The notes below the pieces were generated by a model. It did not search any database, had not been told where the DNA came from, and worked only from the letters and a program-made list of their open reading frames with translations. 64,000 bases of DNA from 13-2-20CM-66-19 sp036273735 (GTDB lineage Bacteria; Pseudomonadota; Gammaproteobacteria; Steroidobacterales; Steroidobacteraceae), in assembly GCA_036273735.1 (NCBI GenBank), contig DASUHA010000089.1, positions 1 through 64,000 of the forward strand, read 5' to 3'. This document shows positions 34,198 to 42,092 of this stretch, piece after piece. Each line of letters starts with the position of its first letter. The stretch's first letter is position 1. The position numbers were made by a program, and so were the translations under genes.

Positions 34198-34938
34198 TCA
34201 CGGCATGTACATGCCGCCGTTGACGTGCAGGGTCTCGCCCGTGATGTAGCTCGCCTGCGGAGAGGCGAGGAAGAGCACCGCTGCCGCCACGTCCGCAGCC
34301 TCACCGAGACGGCCAGCGGGGATCTGTGTGAGGAGTCCGGCCCGCTGCTCGTCGGTCAATGAGCGGGTCATGTCGGTGTCGATGAACCCGGGCGCGACCG
34401 CGTTGACGGTGATGCCGCGCGAGGCCACCTCCCGCGCAAGAGACTTCGTGAAGCCGAGAATTCCTGCTTTGGCCGCAGCGTAGTTCGCCTGACCCGGATT
34501 TCCCGTCAGGGCGACGACGGAGGTCAGGCTGACGATCCGGCCGCGCCGCTCTTTCATCATCCGGCGCAGGCATGCCTTCGACAGCCGGAACACGGAAGTC
34601 AGATTGGTCGTGATCACCCGATCCCAGTCCTCCGGCTTCATCCGCAGAAGCAGCATGTCGCGAGTGACCGCCGCGTTGTTGACGAGGATGGTCGGCATCT
34701 CGCCGGCTGCATCGAGCTCCCCCATCAGGGCATCGATCGAGCCGCTGTCCGAGACGTCGAGGGTGGCGCCGCGGCCGTTGTATCCATGCGACGCCAGGGC
34801 TGCCGTGAGCGCCGCCGCGCCCTCGGCGGTGGTTGCGGTCCCGATCACCCTCGCGCCCGCTTTGGCGAGTGCCAGCGCGATCTCCCGGCCGATTCCCCGG
34901 GAAGCGCCCGTGATGAGGGCGACGTCATTCTCGAGCAT
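34198..34938 (-). CDS. fabG: 3-oxoacyl-[ACP] reductase (FabG)
   Basis: A 246-residue short-chain dehydrogenase. The NADP site is GASRGIG (about 11-17), the NAG-like NNAA (about 88-91), and the catalytic triad is Ser in IVSLTSVVALTG, with Tyr and Lys in QANYAAAKAGILGF. The C-terminus TGETLHVNGGMYM is typical FabG. It reduces 3-oxoacyl-ACP. It lies 15 nt after fabD; acpP follows after a 293-nt gap that carries hairpins and a promoter. Confidence 0.96.
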   Translation of the reverse strand: MLENDVALITGASRGIGREIALALAKAGARVIGTATTAEGAAALTAALASHGYNGRGATLDVSDSGSIDALMGELDAAGEMPTILVNNAAVTRDMLLLRMKPEDWDRVITTNLTSVFRLSKACLRRMMKERRGRIVSLTSVVALTGNPGQANYAAAKAGILGFTKSLAREVASRGITVNAVAPGFIDTDMTRSLTDEQRAGLLTQIPAGRLGEAADVAAAVLFLASPQASYITGETLHVNGGMYMP

Positions 34939-34953
34939 TGTGTGCTACCTCGA

Positions 34954-35898
34954 TCAAGCTTGAACGGCCGCGAGCGCCGCCTGCAGCGAGCCGGCATCCT
35001 CGAGCGCCAGGGACGTGAGCCCCCGCTCGATGCGGCGGTTGAGAGCGCTCAGCACCTTGCCCGGCCCGCACTCGATGAGCGTGCCGATGCCACCCGCCGC
35101 CAGCGAGCGGACCGTGTCGGTCCAGCGAACCGGGCTTGCGAGCTGTCGCACGAGTAGCTGCCGCAAGTCCGCCGGCTCCGCATGAGCTGCCGTATCGACC
35201 GCGCTCACGAAGCGGATGCGCGGCGTCCGAAAATCGACTGTCGCGAGCCGCTCGCCCAGCCGCTGCGCCGCCGAGCCCATGAGGCTGCTATGCGCCGGTA
35301 CGCTCACCGGGAGGGCGACGGCACGCTTGGCGCCCCGGCGCTTCGCCGCTTCCATGGCCTGCTCGACCGGCTCACGCTCCCCGGCGATGACCACCTGGCC
35401 CGGCGAATTGAAGTTGACGGCCTCGACCACGCCGCCGGTCTGGGCTGCTTCGCGGCAAGCCTCGATTACCTCGGCATCCTCGAGTCCCAGGATGGCGGCC
35501 ATCGCCCCGCTGCCTGCCGGCACCGCCTCCTGCATGGCACGGCCTCGGAACCGAACGAGGTCGACCGCGGTGCCGAAGTCGAGCGCTCCAGCCACCACGA
35601 CCGCCGAGAACTCCCCGAGGCTGTGTCCGCAGACCGCTTCCGGCTCAGGCCCGCCCCGGCTACACCAGAGCCGCCAGGTGGCGATCGAGGCTGCGAGCAT
35701 GGCGGGCTGTGTGCACTCCGTGCTGTTCAGGCGCTCCGCCGGTCCCTGCGCGATCAGCTGCCAGAGATCGTAGCCCAGGACCGAGGAGGCCTCGGCGAAA
35801 GTGTCGCGGATCGGCGCCTCCTCAGCAGGCGCGAGCGCAGCCAGCATGCCGACCGATTGCGAGCCCTGACCCGGAAACACGAAGCCGAATGCCATCAT
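34954..35898 (-). CDS. fabD: Malonyl-CoA:ACP transacylase (FabD)
   Basis: A 314-residue acyltransferase. The nucleophile Ser is in GHSLGEFSAVV (about residue 93) and the His is in SVPAHSSLM (about 202). FVFPGQGSQSVGM at the N-terminus is standard. It loads malonyl onto AcpP. There are two adjacent ATGs (35898 and 35895); the choice does not matter much. It is the first gene of the minus-strand fab cluster, and its promoter must lie in the 158-nt region shared with gspG. The usual upstream plsX-fabH are not here. Confidence 0.96.
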   Translation of the reverse strand: MMAFGFVFPGQGSQSVGMLAALAPAEEAPIRDTFAEASSVLGYDLWQLIAQGPAERLNSTECTQPAMLAASIATWRLWCSRGGPEPEAVCGHSLGEFSAVVVAGALDFGTAVDLVRFRGRAMQEAVPAGSGAMAAILGLEDAEVIEACREAAQTGGVVEAVNFNSPGQVVIAGEREPVEQAMEAAKRRGAKRAVALPVSVPAHSSLMGSAAQRLGERLATVDFRTPRIRFVSAVDTAAHAEPADLRQLLVRQLASPVRWTDTVRSLAAGGIGTLIECGPGKVLSALNRRIERGLTSLALEDAGSLQAALAAVQA

Positions 35899-36056
35899 TA
35901 CCTCGCGCAGTCAAAAATTCTGGGAATTATAGCCGTCCCTCCCGGAACCGCCTCCCGACCGGGAATGTCGAACGGCGTAGACGCAGCAGCCCGCTTCCGC
36001 GGTTATGATTCCGCGTCGCGCCCCGAGCGCACCCGCCGCAGGTAGCCCCACCCATC

Positions 36057-36536
36057 ATGACCCATCCACGAAACACCCTGAAGTCCGCCCTCGTGAGCGC
36101 GCAAGGACCCCGCCGCAGCTCCCGTGGCTTCACCCTGATCGAGATCATGGTCGTGGTGATCATCATCGGCCTGCTCGCGGCCGTCATCGTGCCGACGGTG
36201 ATCAACAAGGTCGATGAGGCCCGCGTCTCCAAGGCGAAGGAGGACATCCAGTCTCTCGAGACCGCCCTCACCGAGTACCGTCTCGACAACTCACAGTATC
36301 CGTCGACGGACGACGGGCTCGACTCGCTCATCAAGCAGCCGAACGACCCGTCGGTGACGCATTGGCACGGCCCGTACGTCCAGCGGCTCTCCAAAGATCC
36401 CTGGGGCCGTGCCTACCAGTACGCCTATCCAGGCACGCATGGCCAGCCGTATGACCTCTACACGCTGGGCTCCGACGGTCAGCCCGGCGGCGACGGTGCA
36501 GCCGCCGATATCGGCAATTGGAATCTCGCGGATTGA
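36057..36536 (+). CDS. gspG: Type II secretion major pseudopilin GspG
   Basis: A 159-residue pseudopilin. The leader ends RRSSRG and the mature protein starts FTLIEIMVVVIIIGLLAAVI with Glu at +5. The C-terminal globular domain carries the GspG signature (YPSTDDGLDSLIKQP, LSKDPWGRAYQYAYPGTHGQ and DLYTLGSDGQPGGDG), including the calcium-binding loop. GspG polymerises to the pseudopilus. It is divergent from fabD and begins the gspG-N operon; gspC-F are not in the window. Confidence 0.96.
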   Translation: MTHPRNTLKSALVSAQGPRRSSRGFTLIEIMVVVIIIGLLAAVIVPTVINKVDEARVSKAKEDIQSLETALTEYRLDNSQYPSTDDGLDSLIKQPNDPSVTHWHGPYVQRLSKDPWGRAYQYAYPGTHGQPYDLYTLGSDGQPGGDGAAADIGNWNLAD

Positions 36537-36573
36537 TTCGGGCGTGGCGCGAGCCGCCACTTGGAGGGCAGCC

Positions 36574-37242
36574 GTGAGGCCGAGGCCGCGGCTCGGCGGC
36601 TTCACGCTGCTCGAGTTGATGATCGTCGTCCTGATCATCGGGATCGTGATGGCGGGGGTGGTGCTCTCGATCAACTTCGCCGGCAAGGACACGGATCTCG
36701 AGACCGAGAGCAAGCGGCTGGTCTCTCTCATGAACTACACCCGGGAGCAGGCGGAGCTGCAGACGCGCCAGTACGGGATCTTCTTCGGCCAGCACGGCTA
36801 TGCGTTCGTCGTCTACGACGGGCGCCAGGGAGTCTGGCGCACGGTGAACGAGGACGATGCGCTGCGCCAGCGGACATTGCCGAGCGGCCTCGATTTCAAG
36901 CTGGTGGTGGATGCGCGGCCGATCGTGTTGAAAGACAGCATCGATCTGCCCGCAGGCGCGACGTCCGACTCAGCGTCCAGCAAGAAGCCGTATTCCAGAC
37001 TGCTGCCGCATACGGGCTCACAATCCGACTCCGATTCCGACTCGAATTCAGGCTCCGACTCCGACTCGGACTCCGATTCCGAGGCCAAGACCTTCGCGCC
37101 CCAGGTCATGCTCTTCTCGAGCGGCGATCTGTCCTCCTTCAAGATCACGCTCGAGCGCGCGAGCGCCGGCCGCAGCATCACACTCGATGAGAACCAGGAT
37201 GGCAACATCGTCGAGAAGCCGATGGTCGGGGGCGGCAAGTGA
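36574..37242 (+). CDS. gspH: Type II secretion minor pseudopilin GspH with a Ser-Asp repeat
   Basis: The GTG at 36574 follows a GGAGGG ribosome binding site and gives 222 residues. Leader MRPRPRLGG, then FTLLELMIVVLIIGIVMAGV. The GspH globular domain (ESKRLVSLMNYTREQAELQT, then QYGIFFGQHGYAFVVYDG) is interrupted near residues 150-170 by a Ser-Asp rich low-complexity tract. The stop overlaps the gspI start (GTGA). It is a minor pseudopilin incorporated beneath the GspI-J-K tip. Confidence 0.9.
   Translation: MRPRPRLGGFTLLELMIVVLIIGIVMAGVVLSINFAGKDTDLETESKRLVSLMNYTREQAELQTRQYGIFFGQHGYAFVVYDGRQGVWRTVNEDDALRQRTLPSGLDFKLVVDARPIVLKDSIDLPAGATSDSASSKKPYSRLLPHTGSQSDSDSDSNSGSDSDSDSDSEAKTFAPQVMLFSSGDLSSFKITLERASAGRSITLDENQDGNIVEKPMVGGGK
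37024..37083 (+). repeat. Ser-Asp coding tandem repeat in gspH
   Basis: A run of imperfect six-base units (TCCGAC/TCCGAT/TCGGAC) encodes an alternating Ser-Asp stretch broken once by an Asn-Ser-Gly. It looks like a short-unit repeat capable of length change in steps of two codons. Confidence 0.7.
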
Positions 37243-37748
37243 GCCCGGCACCTCAGCGAGGATTCACCCTGATCGAGGTGCTGGTGGCGCTCGCCATCGT
37301 GGCGATCGGCATGGCGGCCGTACTGGAGGCGCTGACCTCCTCGGCCAACACGGCCGTTTACCTGCAGGACAAGACTTTCGCGGAATGGGTGGCGCTCAAC
37401 CGCCTCGAGACCGTCAGGCTCTCGGGCAACATGCCCGGCACCGGCACGAGCAATGACAAAACCGTCTACGCCGGACGAAGCTGGGAATGGCAGCAGAAAG
37501 TCAGCCCGCTGCCCGGGATGGCCCAGATTACCGACGTCCGGGAAATCGAGATCGACGTGCGGCCAGCGGACAGCACGGCGGGTGACAATCGCGGCTGGTA
37601 TGCCAGTGTGACGGGTTTCATGAGCGCGAACCTGTTCGCGCCGCCGCAGAGCCCCGGGCCGGCATGGACGCCGCCGGGCACCGGCACGCCCGGCGGTCAG
37701 CCGCAACCCAACGGCATGCCGCCGCCGGGCGCCTCGAGTACGCAATGA
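37239..37748 (+). CDS. gspI: Type II secretion minor pseudopilin GspI
   Basis: A 169-residue pseudopilin starting with GTG 37239 that overlaps the gspH stop. Mature start FTLIEVLVALAIVAIGMAAV after the leader MSPAPQRG. The AEWVALNRLETVRLSG block is the GspI signature. The C-terminal ~35 residues are a Pro/Gly-rich tail (PPQSPGPAWTPPGTG) not seen in most GspI proteins and perhaps exposed. Its stop overlaps the gspJ start. Confidence 0.92.
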   Translation: MSPAPQRGFTLIEVLVALAIVAIGMAAVLEALTSSANTAVYLQDKTFAEWVALNRLETVRLSGNMPGTGTSNDKTVYAGRSWEWQQKVSPLPGMAQITDVREIEIDVRPADSTAGDNRGWYASVTGFMSANLFAPPQSPGPAWTPPGTGTPGGQPQPNGMPPPGASSTQ

Positions 37749-38539
37749 GCACGATGAGCGCTCCAGGCCGCCCGCACCGCCGGCACGCTGCCGGCAGGCT
37801 TGGGGCCCCCGCTCTCGCCCAAGCGAACGTCAGGGGATTCACCCTGATCGAGCTCGTGGTGGCGGTGTTCATTGCGCTCCTGATGGCTGCGATGGGTTAC
37901 GGCGCCATCAACCAGGCGATGCAGAGCCGCGGCTCCATCCGCGAGCACCAGGAGAAGCTCCTCGCGCTCGAAACCACCATGCGCGTCATGGAGCAGGACT
38001 TCGTGCAGCTCGCACCGCGGCCGGTGCGCCAGCCGGTGGGCGAGGGCTGGGTGCCCTGCCTCGTGGGAAAGCCCAGCTCCGATATGTCGGATACGCCTGC
38101 TCCGACCGACAACGCATCCGACACGTCGGATACATCGGATACATCGGATACGTCGGACACATCCGATACGTTGACTCCGCTGGTCACGCTGACGCGCAAT
38201 GGCTGGAGCAATCCCACTGGCGTGCCGCGCCCGGAGCTGCAACGGGTCGCGTACGTTTTCGAGAACGGCACGCTGGTGCGCGAGCACTGGAACGTGCTCG
38301 ATGCCACGCTCTCGAGCGCACCCATCAAGCGCAATCTGCTGAAGCACCTTCGGGGCGTGTCGTTCCGCTACCTGCAGCCGGCGACTCATACGTGGGTCGA
38401 TAACTGGCCGAGCGCCGGTGCCGCCGCGGCCGGGAACGTTTCGGATTCCTACTACCGCCTGCGCCCCATGGCCGTGGAGGTCACGCTGGACACCAAGGAC
38501 TGGGGGAAGCTCGTGCGCATCTTCGAGGTCGCCCAATGA
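37745..38539 (+). CDS. gspJ: Type II secretion minor pseudopilin GspJ with a Ser-Asp-Thr repeat
   Basis: ATG 37745, overlapping the gspI stop, gives 264 residues. Mature start FTLIELVVAVFIALLMAAMG; the GspJ pattern MRVMEQDFVQLAPRPVR and LVREHWNVLD...LLKHLRGVSFRYL is clear. Between these, near residues 125-142, is a Ser-Asp-Thr repeat tract. It overlaps gspK by 4 nt. GspI-J-K form the pseudopilus tip. Confidence 0.92.
   Translation: MSTMSAPGRPHRRHAAGRLGAPALAQANVRGFTLIELVVAVFIALLMAAMGYGAINQAMQSRGSIREHQEKLLALETTMRVMEQDFVQLAPRPVRQPVGEGWVPCLVGKPSSDMSDTPAPTDNASDTSDTSDTSDTSDTSDTLTPLVTLTRNGWSNPTGVPRPELQRVAYVFENGTLVREHWNVLDATLSSAPIKRNLLKHLRGVSFRYLQPATHTWVDNWPSAGAAAAGNVSDSYYRLRPMAVEVTLDTKDWGKLVRIFEVAQ
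38116..38172 (+). repeat. 9-nt tandem repeat in gspJ
   Basis: Six near-identical units (TCGGATACA and variants) encode repeated Ser-Asp-Thr. The tract is only 1.0 kb from the Ser-Asp tract in gspH, yet has a different unit length, so the two arose separately. Confidence 0.75.
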
Positions 38540-39576
38540 GCCGCGCCCGATCAGTCACTCCGAGCCGACACCGGGCCATCGGACCTCGAGCACGGCATGC
38601 CCGTTTCCCCGCACCACTCGTACGCCAGCGCGGAGTGGCGCTCCTCGTCGCAATCCTCCTCGTCGCCCTGGGCACCATCATCGCCGCCGCGATGGCCTAC
38701 AGCAATGCAATGACTGCGCGGCGCGCCGCCGCGACGTTCGGCTTCGATCAGGCGATGCTCATTGCCGAAGGCGCCGAGGCGCTGGCCGCCGAAGGGCTGA
38801 AGATTGCGTTCAAGCAAAACCCGCAATACATCTCCACCAGCCAGTCATGGGCGCAACCGTTCGGCCCGGTGGAAGCGGCTCCTGGCGTGACGCTCGAGGC
38901 TCAACTGGAAGACCTGCAGGGCCGATTCAATGTCAACGAGCTCGTCGGGAGCGATGGCCAGGACAATCCGACTGCGATCCTCGTCTTCCAGCGGCTGCTG
39001 CAGAGCCTGAACCTCAACGCTCAACTGGCCGACGACATCGCCGACTGGATCGACCAGGACACCACTCCGAGATCGGAGGGAGCGGAGGATAGTGTCTACA
39101 TGGGAATGGACCCGCCCTACCGCACGCCCAACATGCCCATCACGAGCACGAGTGAGCTCCTGGCGATGCCGGGAATGACGCGCGCGACGTTCGACCGGCT
39201 GGCGCCGCACATCAGCGCCTTACCGATGGGCGCGAAGATCAACCAGTGCACGGCAGACCCGTGGGTGCTCGATGCCCTCACGGGTACCATACAGTTCAGC
39301 GCCGATCCGGATCGGTTCTACAAGGACCGCCAGGCAGCCGGCGACTGCTTTCCACCCGTGGGCCAGGTGAAGGTGCAGGGCGCTCCTCCCGTCACTGGGC
39401 CGACGGCAGGCGGCGGCCTACAGTCGAACCCCGCGGATCTCGTCACCCAGACTTCGACCTATTTCCGCCTCACCAGCATCATGACCCTGGGATCAACGGA
39501 ATTCACTGTGTACACCCTGCTCTTCTGGGACCCGACCGGGGTTCACACGATGATGCGCAGCTTCACGCCGGACTGA
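38536..39576 (+). CDS. gspK: Type II secretion minor pseudopilin GspK
   Basis: A 346-residue protein with a long basic leader and a non-canonical mature start (RQRG-VALLVAILLVALGTII), without Glu at +5, as normal for GspK. It carries LEDLQGRFNVNELVGSDGQD, the LADDIADWIDQDTTP calcium loop and a SAM-like domain with TSTSELLAMPGMTRATFDRL. It caps the pseudopilus. Its ATG overlaps the gspJ stop; the next gene gspL follows after 27 nt. Confidence 0.93.
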   Translation: MSRARSVTPSRHRAIGPRARHARFPAPLVRQRGVALLVAILLVALGTIIAAAMAYSNAMTARRAAATFGFDQAMLIAEGAEALAAEGLKIAFKQNPQYISTSQSWAQPFGPVEAAPGVTLEAQLEDLQGRFNVNELVGSDGQDNPTAILVFQRLLQSLNLNAQLADDIADWIDQDTTPRSEGAEDSVYMGMDPPYRTPNMPITSTSELLAMPGMTRATFDRLAPHISALPMGAKINQCTADPWVLDALTGTIQFSADPDRFYKDRQAAGDCFPPVGQVKVQGAPPVTGPTAGGGLQSNPADLVTQTSTYFRLTSIMTLGSTEFTVYTLLFWDPTGVHTMMRSFTPD

Positions 39577-39603
39577 GCCAGCCGCTGCTAGTATTGGGAC
39601 ACC

Positions 39604-40848
39604 ATGGCTGACTGGCTCCTCCTCAGGCTCCCGCGCACCCCGCAAGAGCAAGCGACCTGGCTCGTGGCCGATGCCCGCGGGGCTGCTGCCGGCCCTCCGC
39701 AGGCGGGTCCGCTTTCCCTCGCTGCACCGCGTGCTGCAGGGCGGCACGTGGTCGTCCTGGTGCCCGGCTCGGACGTGCTGTTGGCGCAGCCGGAGCTGCC
39801 TCCCGCCAAGGCTGGCGCCAAATTGCAACAGCTCGTGCCCTATGCGCTCGAGGAGCAGCTCGCCGAGGACATCGAGGATCTGCATTTCGCCATCGGCCGC
39901 CGCGAGGGTGACTCGGCGCGAGTCCCGGTCGCGGTGGTTGCGCGCAAGCTCATGGACGAGTGGACGGGCCTCCTCAAATTGAGCGGCCTCGAGGCCGAGG
40001 CGCTTTACGCCGACAGCGAGCTCCTCCCACAGAACCCCGGTCAGGCGGTGGCGCTATTGGAGGAGGACACGATCGTCGTACGTCCCCCCTCGGGCACCGT
40101 GATGACGCTGCCCGCCGACGCTCTGGGCGAGGCTCTGGAGATTGCCCTCTCCGGCGCGGACCCGGGAGCTCCGGGCGGCCGGGGGCTCATCCTCTACACC
40201 GGTGCCGCCGAGTGGCACCGCCATTCTTCCAAGGTGGAGGCGGCACGCGAGCGCTTCGAAGGCATCCAAATCCAGCTCCTCACGGGGGGACCGCTCGCCC
40301 TCTTCGCGCAGCAGCTGCCGACGGCAAGCCCGACCAATCTCCTGCAGGGCCCCTACACCCCCGCCACACCCCATGCGGTCGGCTGGAGCGCATGGCGGAT
40401 CGCGGCCATCCTGCTGGCCGGTCTGGTCGGTCTGCACATCGCCGGCAAGGCCGCAGAGCTCACCGTACTGAAGCATGCCAACCATCGGCTCGATGCCTCC
40501 ATCGACGAGGTCTTCCATACTGCGTTGCCGGGCCAGCCCGATACCTACGAGGCGCGGCGGCAGATGGAGCAGCGCCTGGCCGCGGCGCGTGCCAGCGAGA
40601 ATTCCGGCAGCTTCCTGCTCGCGCTTCAGGCGCTGGTGCAGGCGCATGGCGCCGCACCGGAAGCTGTGCTGGAAGCGCTGACTTTCCGCGAAGGGACGCT
40701 CGAGCTCAAAGCCTCCGCACCGAGTGTCGAGTCACTCGATCGCCTGAGCCATGAGCTCGGGCAACATGGCTGGCAGGCGCGCCTCGTTGCGGGCAGCCCA
40801 TCAGGCTCGGCGTACGAAGGCCGCATCCACATGGGACCGGGGAGCTGA
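39604..40848 (+). CDS. gspL: Type II secretion inner-membrane protein GspL
   Basis: A 414-residue bitopic membrane protein. Residues about 1-245 form the cytoplasmic actin-like domain that binds GspE (VVVLVPGSDVLLAQPELPP, and a LVPYALEEQLAEDIEDLHF segment typical of GspL). One transmembrane helix (about 262-280) is followed by a periplasmic ferredoxin-like domain with the coiled region before it. It links the ATPase to the pseudopilus with GspM. It is the fifth gene of the gsp operon after the pseudopilins. Confidence 0.9.
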   Translation: MADWLLLRLPRTPQEQATWLVADARGAAAGPPQAGPLSLAAPRAAGRHVVVLVPGSDVLLAQPELPPAKAGAKLQQLVPYALEEQLAEDIEDLHFAIGRREGDSARVPVAVVARKLMDEWTGLLKLSGLEAEALYADSELLPQNPGQAVALLEEDTIVVRPPSGTVMTLPADALGEALEIALSGADPGAPGGRGLILYTGAAEWHRHSSKVEAARERFEGIQIQLLTGGPLALFAQQLPTASPTNLLQGPYTPATPHAVGWSAWRIAAILLAGLVGLHIAGKAAELTVLKHANHRLDASIDEVFHTALPGQPDTYEARRQMEQRLAAARASENSGSFLLALQALVQAHGAAPEAVLEALTFREGTLELKASAPSVESLDRLSHELGQHGWQARLVAGSPSGSAYEGRIHMGPGS

Positions 40849-40849
40849 G

Positions 40850-41335
40850 ATGGCGCTGTCGCTCGATCTCTCCTCCTCGCTGCGCTCGCTCTCGCCTCGC
40901 GACCGGCGCACGCTGCTCATCGGCGGCGCGATCGCCGTGATCCTTCTCATATTCGCAGTCATCCTGCCGCTCGATCACAGCGTCTCGCGCCTGCACGATC
41001 AGGTTGCGCAGAAGCAGGCGGATCTCGTCTGGATGCGCAACGCCGCGCCCGAGATCGCTGCCGCCGGACCCGTGCATGGCAACGCGGGCGAGTCGCTGAT
41101 CGTGATCGTCGATCAGTCGGCCCGTGAGTCCGGGCTCGGCAACTCCCTCGCCGGCAGCCAGCCGAGCGGCCAGGGAAGCCTGAGCGTCGAGTTGGAGAAG
41201 GCGCCTTTCGATGCCCTGGTCGGCTGGCTGGCGCGCCTCAGCCAACAGAATGGCGTCCAGATCGAGAGCGCCACCATCGATAGCGCCGGCCAGCCGGGCA
41301 CGGTCAACGCTTCGCTCGTCCTCAAGGGCCCGTAG
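40850..41335 (+). CDS. gspM: Type II secretion inner-membrane protein GspM
   Basis: The ATG at 40850 with GGGGAG ribosome binding site gives 161 residues. It has a short cytoplasmic tail (LRSLSPRDRRTLLIGG is the GspM-like SxR-Er pattern), one transmembrane helix (about 20-40), and a periplasmic ferredoxin-like domain (ALVGWLARLSQQNGVQIESA). It binds GspL. The start is one base after the gspL stop. The identification rests on position and topology as much as on sequence. Confidence 0.85.
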   Translation: MALSLDLSSSLRSLSPRDRRTLLIGGAIAVILLIFAVILPLDHSVSRLHDQVAQKQADLVWMRNAAPEIAAAGPVHGNAGESLIVIVDQSARESGLGNSLAGSQPSGQGSLSVELEKAPFDALVGWLARLSQQNGVQIESATIDSAGQPGTVNASLVLKGP

Positions 41336-41351
41336 TCGCCTGGCGCTTCGC

Positions 41352-42092
41352 ATGAAGCGGACCATCACCATCATCGTGCTGGTGATCATCGCTTTCGCGG
41401 TGATGGTGCTCGCGCGCCTGCCTGCGAGTTGGCTGTTGCCGACCGGCGGTCCGACACTGAGCTGCGCGAGCGTCGCAGGCTCCCTCTGGAGCGGCTATTG
41501 CAGCGGGCTCAAGGTGCGCGGCGTGGCAGTGGGAGATCTCACCTGGCAGCTGCATCCCGCGCGCCTGTTCATGGGCAAGCTCGCGGCGCACGTCGATGTC
41601 GAGCATCCACCGGCGACGTCGGCACAGGCAGATGTCCAGATCGGGCTCGGCGGCACCATCGAGGCGCGTGACGTGACGGCCTTGCTGCCTCTCGACCCAA
41701 CACTGCTTCCCGGTATACCCCCCACCTTGACCGGTACGCTGCACCTCGATCTCGCGCTCGCGAGAATCACGAGCAAGGGTGTCGTCAGCCGGCTCGAGGG
41801 CCGTATCGACGCGAGCGACCTGGTCGACCACAGCGGTTACGTCACCCCGCTCGGCAGTTTTGCCGTGACCTTTCCAGGAGGAACGGCTGAGCCCACCGGT
41901 GACGTGCAGGACCTGGGCGGTCCGCTCTCGGTCCAGGGGCAGCTGCATCTGACCCCTCAGCCCGGATATGAGCTGTCGGGGTATGTGACGCCGCGGGCGA
42001 GCGCCACACCCGCGCTCCTCAATGCCATCCAGTTTCTCGGCTCGCCTGATGCGCAGGGACGGCGCCCCTTCGCCCTGTCAGGGACCTACTGA
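41352..42092 (+). CDS. gspN: Type II secretion protein GspN
   Basis: The ATG at 41352 gives 246 residues: one N-terminal transmembrane helix (about 5-25, TITIIVLVIIAFAVMVLARL) and a periplasmic beta-rich domain with the GspN pattern SGSLWSG-like (here AGSLWSGYCSGLKVRGVAVG) and LDLALARITSKGVVSRLEG. It is an accessory secretion component whose exact job is unclear; it is often in lineages with gspG-N order. Its stop overlaps the convergent addA-like stop by 7 nt. Confidence 0.85.
   Translation: MKRTITIIVLVIIAFAVMVLARLPASWLLPTGGPTLSCASVAGSLWSGYCSGLKVRGVAVGDLTWQLHPARLFMGKLAAHVDVEHPPATSAQADVQIGLGGTIEARDVTALLPLDPTLLPGIPPTLTGTLHLDLALARITSKGVVSRLEGRIDASDLVDHSGYVTPLGSFAVTFPGGTAEPTGDVQDLGGPLSVQGQLHLTPQPGYELSGYVTPRASATPALLNAIQFLGSPDAQGRRPFALSGTY

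Noticed and set aside
38116..38172. Possible CRISPR-like repeat
   Set aside because: The units are contiguous 9-mers without spacers and encode Ser-Asp-Thr in frame inside gspJ.
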